From Metallyticus violacea (taxonomy: Eukaryota > Arthropoda > Insecta > Mantodea > Metallyticidae): a DNA stretch of 64,000 nt. The notes under the pieces are model-generated. The model was not told the origin of the DNA, did not search any database, and saw only the letters and a program-made list of their open reading frames with translations. This document shows positions 35,460 to 46,111 of the stretch, in pieces; positions within the stretch are counted from its first letter, which is position 1, and the number at the start of each line of letters is the position of its first letter. Where the stretch lies: positions 138,612,001 to 138,676,000 of the forward strand of contig CM060831.1 of assembly GCA_030762175.1 (NCBI GenBank), written 5' to 3'. A program made the translations under genes and the position numbers.

Positions 35460-38410
35460 AGCTACTTCCGCTTCCTGTGTCACCCTGAGCCTCTCTTCTG
35501 AAACTCATGTCTGAGTCAATCATCCATCCTGAACCATTCGTTGGATCTATCACCCGTCTATCTTGGGTCACATATTTAGTTTAAATCATCCTCTCTCCTG
35601 AGGAGCCATTGTGTTTGGATCGCCTCTCTCTGCTCAGGAAGTCAAGGTGTCTGTCACCTCTCTCTGTTTAGGGATCATTGTTCAGTGTCACCTCTCTCTC
35701 CTCAGGAAGTAATCGTCTATGTCACCTCTATCTGCTCAAGGGTCATTGTTCAGTGTCACCTCTCTCTCCTCAGGAAGTCATCGTCTATGTCACCTCTCTC
35801 TCCTCAGGAAGTCATCGTCTATGTCACCTCTCTCTGCTCAAGGGTCATTGTTCAGTGTCACCTCTCTCTCCTCAGGAAGTCATCGTCTATGTCACCTCTC
35901 TCTCCTCAGGAAGTCATCGTCTATGTCACCTCTATCTGCTCATGGGTCATTGTTCAGTGTCACCTCTCTCTCCTCAGGAAACCATCGTCTATGTCACCTC
36001 TATCTGCTCATGGGTCATTGTTCAGTGTCACCTCTCTCTCCTCAGGAAACCATCGTCTATGTCACCTCTCTCTGCTCATGGGTCATTGTTCAGTGTCACC
36101 TCTCTCTCTCCTCAGGAAATCATCGTCTATGTCACCTCTCTCTCCTCAGGAAACCATCGTCTATGTCACCTCTATCTGCTCATGGGTCATTGTTCAGTGT
36201 CACCTCTCTCTCCTCAGGAAACCATCGTCTATGTCACCTCTCTCTGCTCATGGGTCATTGTTCAGTGTCACCTCTCTCTCTCCTCAGGAAATCATCGTCT
36301 ATGTCACCTCTATCTGCTCAGGAAGTAATCGTCTATGTCACCTCTCTCTGCTCAAGGGTCATTGTTCAGTGTCACCTCTCTCTCCTCAGGAAACCATCGT
36401 CTATGTCACCTCTATCTGCTCAAGGGTCATTGTTCAGTGTCACCTCTCTCTCCTCAGGAAACCATCGTCTATGTCACCTCTCTCTCCTCAGGAAACCATC
36501 GTCTATGTCACCTCTCTCTGCTCAGGAAGTAATCGTCTATGTCACCTCTATCTGCTCAAGGGTCATTGTTCAGTGTCACCTCTCTCCTCAGGAAACCATC
36601 GTCTATGTCACCTCTATCTGCTCAAGGGTCATTGTTCAGTGTCACCTCTCTCTGCTCAGGAAGTAATCGTCTATGTCACCTCTCTCTGCTCAGGAAGTAA
36701 TCGTCTATGTCACCTCTCTCTCCTCAGGAAGTAATCGTCTATGTCACCTCTCTCTGCTCAGGAAGTAATCGTCTATGTCACCTCTATCTGCTCATGGGTC
36801 ATTGTTCAGTGTCACCTCTCTCTGCTCAAGGGTCATTGTTCAGTGTCACCTCTCTCTGCTCAGGAAGTAATTGTTCAGTGTCACCTCTCTCTGCTCAGGA
36901 AGTCATTGTTCAGTGTCACCTCTCTCTGCTCAGGAAGTAATTGTTCAGTGTCACCTCTCTCTGCTCAAGGGTCATTGTTCAGTGTCACCTCTCTCTGCTC
37001 AGGAAGTCATTGTTCAGTGTCACCTCTCTCTGCTCAGGAAGTAATCGTCTATGTCACCTCTCTCTGCTCAGGAAGTCATTGTTCAGTGTCACCTCTCTCT
37101 GCTCAGGAAGTAATCGTCTATGTCACCTCTATCTGCTCATGGGTCATTGTTCAGTGTCACCTCTCTCTCTGCTCAGGAAGTAATCGTCTATGTCACCTCT
37201 ATCTGCTCATGGGTCATTGTTCAGTGTCACCTCTCTCTCCTCAGGAAGTAATCGTCTATGTCACCTCTCTCTGCTCAGGAAGTAATCGTCTATGTCACCT
37301 CTATCTGCTCAAGGGTGACTGTTCAGTGTCACCTCTCTCTCCTCAGGAAGTAATCGTCTATGTCACCTCTCTCTGCTCAGGAAGTAATCGTCTATGTCAC
37401 CTCTATCTGCTCAAGGGTGACTGTTCAGTGTCACCTCTCTCTCCTCAGGAAGTCATCGTCTATGTCACCTCTATCTGCTCAGGAAGTAATCGTCTATGTC
37501 ACCTCTCTCTGCTCAAGGGTCATTGTTCAGTGTCACCTCTCTCTCCTCAGGAAACCATCGTCTATGTCACCTCTCTCTGCTCAGGAAGTAATCGTCTATG
37601 TCACCTCTATCTGCTCATGGGTCATTGTTCAGTGTCACCTCTCTCTCTGCTCAGGAAGTAATCGTCTATGTCACCTCTATCTGCTCAAGGGTCATTGTTC
37701 AGTGTCACCTCTCTCTCCTCAGGAAGTAATCGTCTATGTCACCTCTCTCTCCTCAGGAAGTAATCGTCTATGTCACCTCTCTCTGCTCAGGAAGTAATCG
37801 TCTATGTCACCTCTCTCTGCTCAGGAAGTAATCGTCTATGTCACCTCTATCTGCTCAGGAAGTAATCGTCTATGTCACCTCTCTCTGCTCAGGAAATCAT
37901 CGTCTATTTCACCTCTCTCTCTGCCCAGGAAGTCATTGTGTCTGTGTTACTCCTGAGAAACCCATTTTTAGTCCTTCCTATCTGATCAGGAAGTGATTGT
38001 GTCTATGTCGCCTCTCTTTCCTCAGGAAGTCATTAGGCCAGTGTCATGTCTCTCTCCTCAGGAAGCAATTGTGTTTGTGATACTCCTCTTTCCTAATAAA
38101 TTAATTTTGATGACTGACCTCTCTCTCCTCAGGAAGTCATTGTGACCGAGTAACTCCTCTCTCTCCAAGAAGTCTCTGTGTATATACCAGCCTTTTTCCA
38201 GAGATGGTCACTGTGAAGGAGTTATTTTCTCTCCTCAGAAAGGTATTGTATCTATGTTATCTCTCTCTCCTGAGGAAGTCATGTGTCTATGTCAACTTCT
38301 TTACTGAGTCATAATTCTGTCTGATCAGCGCTTTCTCCTGAATCCTAACAATGTCTTAATTATCCCCCCTCTCCTTGCTCACTTGTGTCTACGTCATCTC
38401 TCTGTCAATA
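35460..38410 (+). repeat. Minisatellite with 34-bp unit, about 67 core copies
   Basis: The core at about 35640-37930 repeats a 34-bp unit: a CTCTCTCTCCTC-type half, then one of a few middle blocks, then GTCTATGTCAC or TTCAGTGTCAC. Three positions vary between units: CTCTCTCC, CTCTCTGC or CTATCTGC; then AGGAAGTAATC, AGGAAGTCATC, AGGAAACCATC, AAGGGTCATTG, ATGGGTCATTG or AAGGGTGACTG; then GTCTAT or TTCAGT, linked to the middle block. A few units are 36 bp with an extra CT. Degenerate units fade out over 35460-35640 and 37930-38410. Because 34 is not a multiple of three and the unit has no stop, all three plus frames stay open for up to about 350 codons. Confidence 0.97.
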
Positions 38411-40404
38411 CCCGAGTTAACCTCTATGCATTATCACCAATTCAAATTCCTGTGACCTAGTACTACTTAGGTATTTGTTTCATTTCCATTGATTCAATGG
38501 CTTAAGACAAGCTTTCCTATTCTATCACAATTATCTTGTGTTACTCATTCACCCCCAGTTAGAAATTAGCGTTTTAATTACCACTCAGTGGGAGTAAAGA
38601 AACTAATCACTTTGCACTTGTGTCTGCATATCCTATCACGTGATTAAGATTATTATTCTATTAAATTTCATTTTTATATACGCTATTTGCTTTTATTTGT
38701 TTTTTTCGTAAATATGTTATTAATTAGGAACGATATTAATACAATGACATATAGCAGTGCTTAAGGTTTTAAATATAGCATTGCCCTAGGCGTCGATCTT
38801 GTCGAGACAGGTGCCGCAGTACTGGTAAACCGTGGAATTCTATAATGCGCAACACAACTATGTAATACGTCCCTAGTTGTGGGAGCTCAGGAATGTAAGG
38901 CATGCACGATCCCTTCCCTAGTTACCAGGTCCCCTCTGTCTACCGTGATAGGGGGTAGCAGAATCCCGTCTGCGGATGCACCCATTTCAGAAATAAATTG
39001 CCAGGAGGGTTGAGTAGCATTGATGCAAGCTGCTGCAGGAAGCTTTCCCAACAAGACGGTCATGTGATACAAATTAAATACAATGATATGGAAATAAGAT
39101 GCAACTAAATTATCTGTCCTTCCTTAGAAATGTGCGCTAACATTAAAGTAATTAAACGATAGCAAATGCTTTAATATATTTGATAGTATATTTTAAGCAT
39201 CTATATAATGGAACTTTTAATTTAGTTAGTTGATGAAACATGAAAAATAAAATTGAGGAATAATGTAAAATTAAATAATTCATGTACATTTGTAAACCAT
39301 TATCGTAATAAACATATTGCATTTTACAGATGTATTTTACTTGCCTATTCTTTTTCCGTTGTTTTCTTTAATTTTAAATGTATTATAGTTTCTCCTTAAA
39401 TATAGATTTATTATAAAGTCGATTCCCAGATTCAAATGACCATAAACTTGACAAATGCTGCAAAATTAAAAATTACTCTTGCAAAGAAATTAAATGTTAT
39501 TGTAACAAGAATAAACAAGAGTATTATAAAGGAATAAACAAAAAATGTAAATATGATCACCATTGTGTTTTCTATAAGAAATAGTTGTTCTACCCAGCTG
39601 TAAACAAAATTCCTATAGATATAGTAAATTCTTGAGCTTCTCTTTCTACCTATTTCGGTCTACCCGATATTTTCAGTGGCAAATGCACCAGTTTCCTGAA
39701 TTCCTGAAATACAGAGCAAGGTCCATTTCTCAATTTATGTAACTTTCGAAATTTCATATGTTGAGATATTGTTCATTGGTCTGAAAAGAAAGCAGCTACA
39801 GGCAAAAGCATTTTGAAATTCACTGTCACAAAATTGCTGTTAGTATTCTAAACTACAAATGTTTATACAAGCGTGACGCAGTGACCATAGAAATGAAAGT
39901 GCTTATGAAATCAAAACCCAATCTCTCTAAAGTATAATGTTCTCTATGGAACAAAACTTTTAATATATACATACAGAAGATACAACCGTTTCAAACTGGA
40001 AACTTATTTTTGATATTAGCCTATTAGATAACTATGGGACTTAAAAAAAACATTACTTGGGTTGTTGCCACATTGTAGGATCTAAAATAAGCATATGTTC
40101 TGCATTGCTAAACACACAGCATTTACTTCTCACAAGAGATAAATATTTATAGTTAAATTGTAGGTAATAACGACCCGGAGCGTCTTTATCTATTTACTTT
40201 CTGATTGTGTTGTTAGCATTTCTTGATTACCAACACTACCTCAACGTTTAAACTCCAAAATCTCTAGTTTTTACGATTAACAACACCATTGAGATAAACA
40301 TGTGAACATTTCTGAAACTATTAATTATATCCTTCCATTTACTAACAAAGTGTTACTTACGCAGTAGTAATTAGTTGTTTATAACGTGTTTCACCTGAAA
40401 AGCA
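38411..40404. other. Intergenic DNA, no gene assigned
   Basis: AT-rich. A 61-codon minus frame at 38887-39072 lies in a less biased patch but matches nothing I recognise. Confidence 0.4.
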
Positions 40405-40450
40405 GCCTGTGGTGCCTCATAGTAAAAATAGGCGTTAAACACTATTAAAA
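40405..40450 (+). repeat. SINE-B 3' tail fragment
   Basis: GCCTGTGGTGCCTCATAGTA followed by GGCGTTAAACACTATT is the family's last 45 bases. The rest is absent. Confidence 0.75.
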
Positions 40451-41498
40451 ATTGAAAATGTTCGAAATTAATTTTGAAATTTATTTTCAGAAGTATCGGT
40501 TTTATAGTCTGTGCATTTCTGTGGTAACTTTTACGAGTTTTACGGTCTGATAACTGCCCCACGAATTCAATTGTGGTGCTAGCAAATGACCGATCTGAAT
40601 TTCATTTTTAAAGCTAAATGCCGATAAAAATACCAACGTTTTATATGTACATATGTTTATTATATTAAGAGCAGAACATAATGTATTTTCTGTAAAATGT
40701 TAAAACCATTTTAACATAAATATTCAAATATCAGAACAATTTACTCAGGTTTTCCGATCAGTAATAAATTAAAATGGTTATTTTTTTAATTGACTTTCTA
40801 TACGTTTTTCTCGAAATTGAAGTACAAGTAACTCAAAGCTAAACAACGCAGCGAGGCCATAGTATAAAACAAATTTTGGTGTCTTAATGTCATAATAAAT
40901 AAAATTTATTAAAAGTTAAAAGTAGTTCACAAGCATCGAGAAAAAGTATGGTTAAGTTAATTGCTTTAATTTTTTTTTATAATTTTCATGGTAATAACTT
41001 AACTTGGAGATGCCGTATTTTTAATATCTCTTTAAAAATGGAAAGCAGTGACATTTAGCCTTGCGGTCATAAACTTGTCTTCCAGATGAATTGGTTGACC
41101 TAGGTAATCCAACAAATGTGTAGTTTGGCAAACGCGAAGTTTGCAACATGATACCAAAAATCTCGTTTTTTAAATTGTTGTTATGTTGGTAACCCCAACC
41201 TGAAATAAAATAGGTGAGGATAAACATTATAGGTAATCACGACATTCTGATTTTCTACACCAATTAATAAAAATGAGGAAAGCAGAGTTGCACTAATTAT
41301 CTTATACAAATTTGTTAAGAAGTCCAAAGGATTTACATATTCTGAAGAAATAAAATATTATTTAAATTTGCTACTAGAAAGAAATTCAGAAATTTAATTT
41401 TACTTATATATATTAAAATATTTATTACATTCCTTGTCAAAATATGCGAAATGTTAGAAATGACGAGTCACACTTGTAAAATTAGGGACAATGCTGGG
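40451..41498. other. AT-rich DNA with one exon-like stretch
   Basis: On the minus strand, CCTATTTTATTTCAG (a plausible splice acceptor) precedes an open frame from about 41200 down to a stop near 41021. It contains GWGYQHNNN and LPNYTFVGLP and is less AT-biased than its flanks. No start, donor or partner exon is evident, so it is recorded only as a possibility. Confidence 0.2.
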
Positions 41499-41575
41499 GA
41501 TTGCAAGCTCGGATCTTTAGCCTTCTGAGCTGCACTCTACCAATTGAGCTACCGTGCACTCCGCCAAGTGCTGAA
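41499..41575 (-). repeat. tRNA-like sequence / pseudo-tRNA
   Basis: On the minus strand GCACGGTAGCTCAATTGGTA matches a D-arm/A-box region with standard spacing, and GAGCTTGCAATCC stands where a B box would be but is degenerate. The acceptor ends do not pair. A tRNA pseudogene or the head of a single-copy SINE fits better than a working tRNA. Confidence 0.5.
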
Positions 41576-41699
41576 CGGCGATTCTATATACCGCGGAGAC
41601 CTTCCTAAGGTGTCTCTACTGTGAGAGATTTATTCCATAAGGGGCGACTCGTAATGCCACAAGTACTTATAACCCAAGCTACCACATGTATAGGGGCTA

Positions 41700-41703
<4 letters not shown>

Positions 41704-41735
<32 letters not shown>

Positions 41736-41862
41736 CATATTTTGCAATAGTTAATATATTATCAAAGAAAAAAAAACAGATTGTTGTACAGAGTAACAGA
41801 CCTTGTTACATGGGTGCTTTGAAAGAAACTATTTGTATTTTTATTAATTACTGCTCTATTAC

Positions 41863-41892
<30 letters not shown>
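41704..41892. repeat. (AT)n and (ATT)n microsatellites
   Basis: TA units occupy about 41705-41731 and ATT units about 41862-41892. Confidence 0.9.
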
Positions 41893-41893
<1 letters not shown>

Positions 41894-42067
41894 ACTTGTT
41901 TGAGAGCATTAAATACTCTTACGAATTCATAACGAAATCGCTTTTGATAGCAAAATAAATTAGCAATAGACATGTGAAAGTTTCTTTTTCCTAGTATTGA
42001 GAGTACTTCCATATTTTTTAAATAAATTATTCTTGATTTTTAACATGAAAATAATATGTTACGTTAG

Positions 42068-42331
42068 GTTTATTTTACTTAACAGCTTTGATCATTAGCG
42101 TTCCATTCAATTCAGGGTGTGAAAAGCGGATAAATTTTGCTGAGGCCTCTTCTTTCAAGCTTGGGTTGCCATAAAAGTACGCCACGAGATTATCGGCTTT
42201 ACTCCCCTTCCAAAGGAAGCCATATTTAGGATTTTTACGCCCTAAAATGTCCATCGACGTTGGTCGGGTTTGAACTTGCGACCTTGGATCTACGAGGCAA
42301 GTATGATTACCAGTAGACCACCAGGGCCGAC
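42068..42331 (-). repeat. SINE-A copy, diverged
   Basis: Reversed copy with tail TTTATTTTACTTAACAGCTT, body CCTTCCAAAGGAAGCCATAT and head AGACCACCAGGGCCGAC. More substitutions than the 15964 copy, so an older insertion. Confidence 0.85.
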
Positions 42332-42739
42332 AATTCACAAGGAAATGTCAAAATGTTAATTTTTTGAAATGTGATCTTAGTTCTGTTGTTTGCATTGTTA
42401 TTCCAATTGCTCTTTTTTGGTATAGAATTTCGCTAGCCTTTAACGGAATTACCCCAAAATATTTCATAATGGAATAAAAGTAAGCATAATAAAATATTTT
42501 ACCTTTAGATCTGGTGCTGATCTAAGAACTCGTGTAGCTAGCAGATCTTAGATGTGGGATAATATCTCTGACATGTATTTTCCAATTTACATATTTATCA
42601 ACTTGAAGACCTGGGACCTTGACATCTGTGGGCTGTTGTAATAATTGATAGAAGAACAGAACACAAGAACAAAATGGAACCAGGCATTATATAATATGTT
42701 TGTTTTAGAGCAGCTTATATGTAAAATAAAGATGAAAAT
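42332..42739. other. AT-rich spacer
   Basis: No feature recognised. Confidence 0.4.
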
Positions 42740-42990
42740 GACCGCCTCCGTGGATTGCTAACCCGTAGGTCCTGTGTTCGAATCTCGGTCAGATGAAACT
42801 GTCAAGCTAGGTTTTTTCCGGTATTTTTCTTACTTTGAGAAGGGGATTGATAGACAGATTTAATACTCCAAGGACTCCAAGCTTATTTATGTCATCATTT
42901 CATTCATCCCTACAGGCTACAGGTCTAAACCTACACTTAAAGTATTTACTTCACCTACAGATGTCGCAACAAGACCAATACAGTCACAAA
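42740..42990 (+). repeat. SINE-D copy
   Basis: Starts ACCGCCTCCGTGGATTGC, with a B-box-like TGTTCGAATCTC at about 42775, then GGTTTTTTCCGGTATTTTTC and CATCCCTACAGGCTACAG, and ends GTCGCAACAAGACCAATAC. Collinear with 3331-3582. Confidence 0.65.
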
Positions 42991-43032
42991 CACGGAATAA
43001 AACGTAATTAAAAAGACTATACGAACATGTAC

Positions 43033-43300
43033 AAACACAGATTGTTTTTTATCGATATTAAAAAGGCTTTTAATAATGTTTTGTGATACAGACAATGGTG
43101 GAAAGAAGATTACTTACAAAAAATTATAAAAGTGACGTAAAGTTTGAATGAAAACAGAAGAGGACTTAAAGAGCGTTAGACATGGGGGTCCTATGTCCTT
43201 CACACTATTTTGATATATTTAGATGACATTAACAAAAGAATGGAGATGCAATTTAAATTCATGAATCGAATGAATAAAAGTATATATTGAAGACTTTTTT
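43033..43300 (+). pseudogene. LINE reverse-transcriptase relic
   Basis: The frame reads FFIDIKKAFNNVL, matching the conserved FxDxKKAFD block at the start of the RT palm in non-LTR retrotransposons; the catalytic-motif aspartate (FID) is kept. After stops come SLNENRRG and VRHGGPMSFTLF, standing for the SLY-N and VRQG-PLSPLLF blocks, then IYLDDINKRMEMQF in another frame. At least three stops or shifts in 90 codons show it is dead. The upstream endonuclease domain is not seen. Confidence 0.65.
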
Positions 43301-43307
43301 TAAAATT

Positions 43308-43430
43308 GTTCTTAAAGCCCGTATTCATTACTGACGCAATGAAAGTTGATACACGAGTTGGAATTATACATTTGGGAGGGGAGAAGGCAATATTCCAGGC
43401 ACGTCGTGGGGAAAATTTATCTCTTTATTA
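43308..43430 (-). repeat. SINE-B copy, very degenerate, partial
   Basis: TTAAAGCCCGTATTCATTAC, then GATACACGAGTTGGAATTAT and ATTCCAGGCA track the reversed 3' half of SINE-B with many substitutions. Confidence 0.45.
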
Positions 43431-44311
43431 AAATAAATTTTGGGAAACATTCCTGTTTCATTAATATATAAAAAAAACTAAAGGAATGTCATTGTGTGAG
43501 CAAGTGAAATTGTAGAACCAGGCAGTATATATTTCCCACACACAAGGGCCCACTTGTTAAGATAAAGTTAAGACATTCTGCATAGAACACCCTGGGTATA
43601 AAATTTAAAATATTACCTTGAACTCTTGAAAAATCACATATTTGTGTATTAACATTTTGCGCAATAATATCATGTGAATAAAACGATTATTTTCAGTCTT
43701 GAAAAAATCCTTACTATTATTGCAAATATTGAGAAATTATTGGTCGTATTTTGTGTAACATTATCGTAGGTATAAATGTTAGCTCTATAAATGACTAAAA
43801 ATTCATAATAAAAAACAAAAATAATACACTTTTGGAGGAGAGACAAGATAAAAATTATAATACTTAAGGAAATTTTACAACAAATATCATAATTTAACTA
43901 TTTATGAATTGAAATTAGTACAATGATAAACAAAGATATAATAACAAGAAAGTAGCAAAATTTGCAATGATTTGTAGCACCATTCACCACCTGGACCAGG
44001 AACAAAAATTAAATATTATAAGATTGTGGCAAAATACTGAGCTAAGAAGGAATAGATGCCCAAAGAAAATTTATAAGAACAGAAACCATAAGGAAAGAAT
44101 GATATATAGATGGATCAAGTAATAAAATTTTAAAAATGGTTTCAGCATATAGAGAGTATGGAAAATAAAATATTACTAAAATTAATAAGGTTACCAAAAT
44201 ATAGAACTATAGACTGTGAAGACGGGACAGGTAAACCAAAGATGGAGTGTTGTTTAAGAAGGAGAAGAAATAATAATTATTTTATTAATAAATACACATT
44301 ACTGTTGTGTC
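43431..44311. other. AT-rich DNA, possible further LINE debris
   Basis: The stretch 44040-44160 has a weak resemblance to the Trp-containing tail region of LINE ORF2 (GGATCAAGTAATAAAATTT context), too faint to call. Nothing else seen. Confidence 0.3.
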
Positions 44312-44585
44312 GGTCCAGGTGGTGTAGTGGTAACAATATTTGCCTCCTAAACCCAAGATCGCGGGTTCAATCCCGGCTAGACCGATGAGTTTTTTCGGGA
44401 GTAAAAATCCTAAGTATGACTTCCTTCGGAAGGGAAGTAAAGCCGTAGGTCCCGTGTCGTACATTTACGCTACGATAAAGAACAAAGAGGCTTCTGAGCA
44501 AAATTTATCGGCCGTTTCACGCCCTGAATTGAATGGGACGCTGATGACCTGAGATATTAAACAGCGTCCGTGACTAAAAAAAAAG
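44312..44585 (+). repeat. SINE-A copy
   Basis: Head GGTCCAGGTGGTGTAGTGG, B box GGGTTCAATCCC, body with the CTCAAGCCTGAAAGA block deleted after AAAGAAC, tail GCGTCCGTGACTAAAAAAAA. Confidence 0.9.
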
Positions 44586-44804
44586 TACTGCTACACAATA
44601 TCTTGTCCAGATAATTTACATAATGGTGCAATAAGCATTCTTTAAAATAAGAAATAAGTTAGACTTCTATAATGCTCTATTTAATAAAATCATCATATGA
44701 TATGTCAACGTTTCCAAAGTAGAAAGTGCGGATCGAGTAAAAATAAATACGTTTCCGCAAGGAAATTTGAACTATGTTCGATAGGAGAATGCGCTGATAA
44801 GAGT

Positions 44805-45074
44805 TGTTATTGTGATTGATTTATTTATGGACGCTCTTTAACATCTCGGGTCATCAGCGTCCTATTCAACTCAGGGCGTGAAACGGCCGATAAATTTTGC
44901 TCAGAGGCCTCTCTTTCAGGCTTGAGGTTCTTTTTCGTGGCGTTACTTCCCTTCCAAAGGAAGCCATACTTAGGATTTTTACGCCCGAAAAAATCCATCG
45001 GTCCTGGCCGGGTTTGAACCCGCGATCTTGGGTTTAGGAGCCAAGTATGGTAACCACTACACCACCAGGACCGA
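44805..45074 (-). repeat. SINE-A copy with 13-bp TSD
   Basis: Reversed copy lacking about 35 bases around the CGTACATTTACGG segment. CGCTGATAAGAGT occurs immediately outside both ends (44792-44804 and 45075-45087), a perfect 13-bp target-site duplication. Confidence 0.95.
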
Positions 45075-45087
45075 CGCTGATAAGAGT

Positions 45088-46015
45088 AGAAAGGTGTTAC
45101 GCTCCCTGGTGAGGGTACAGTGGAGCAGGTTTGGCTGAATAGTTTGTTATGTTTTCGCATTTATGTACATGTTAATGCAAAGTTGAACGCCCAAGTAGCT
45201 CGTATATTGAACAGCGCGCATACAAAGAATGTGTTAACAACAAGAAGTCCATTTGCGTTCAGAGTCGAGCCATAATTCGGTAATCTCCCTCGTGGATTTG
45301 TCCCGTCGCTTTATTACCCTTCCTCCATTCTCTTCTCTGCTTCATCTTGTGGTAATTAGGGAAAAGAAAGACGACGTGCCTTTAAGGAAGCTCAGAGAAA
45401 GTAAAATATTATCTGCATTTGTCTTGGCCAGATTGCGATCTCCCTCCAGGACTACTTTTCCCAACTCGTATTAATATGATCCACCCCCGTCGTGGTAATA
45501 AACTTATCACGTGATCGCCTCCAGCCTTTCCGCCAAATTTTCTTTCTTAAAAACTCTCTCAAGATTTCTCCCTTCTCTCTCTTGTTGCCCTTCGAGACGT
45601 GTTTCCGTGTGGAACACGTAGTTACTGCACTTCCGGGATAATCTCCCAGATTTCAGGTCACATCGTCAGATAGCACGAAGATCCTTCTCCAGATAAATGC
45701 AACGGAGCCACGGCACGCCAAGCGTCAATGAACATCCTCTGAAGAGCATACAAGTTTGCACAATGAAGCACAAAATAAAACAGTCCGTAGTAATTCAAAC
45801 AACTGGCAAAGTTCGAGCTTATATTATACGCTTCAGACATTTAAAGATGGAGCTGCACTTTCCGAAACTTTATTATTATAAAATATAGTAACAAGAGAGT
45901 CTACGATTTATTTAATCTGAAGAACAAGATCGATACGCAACTCAAGTATGCTTAAGTGTATGTATGTACAGATATACTTAAGTTGACATATACACAGAAT
46001 CCATATAGTTAACAG
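45088..46015. other. Unique, GC-richer intergenic stretch
   Basis: 45240-45660 is noticeably richer in C/T and lacks any repeat family seen elsewhere. It contains ATCACGTGAT, a 10-bp palindrome with an E box, near 45508. No coding frame is convincing. A regulatory region is possible but unproven. Confidence 0.35.
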
Positions 46016-46111
46016 AAGGTGCTAAAATGTGTACACACTTCAAGCAACATAACAAAACTGAATTCACACAAACAGAAAATGATGAGCATTAACCATCTTA
46101 GACTTATACAG

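Noticed and set aside
35685..36734. Long Ser/Leu/His-rich open frames (up to about 350 codons)
   Set aside because: They are by-products of the stop-free 34-bp minisatellite; all three plus frames are open with the same rotated text.
35640..37930. CRISPR array
   Set aside because: Units are directly contiguous with variant blocks rather than constant repeats with unique spacers, and the context is eukaryotic.
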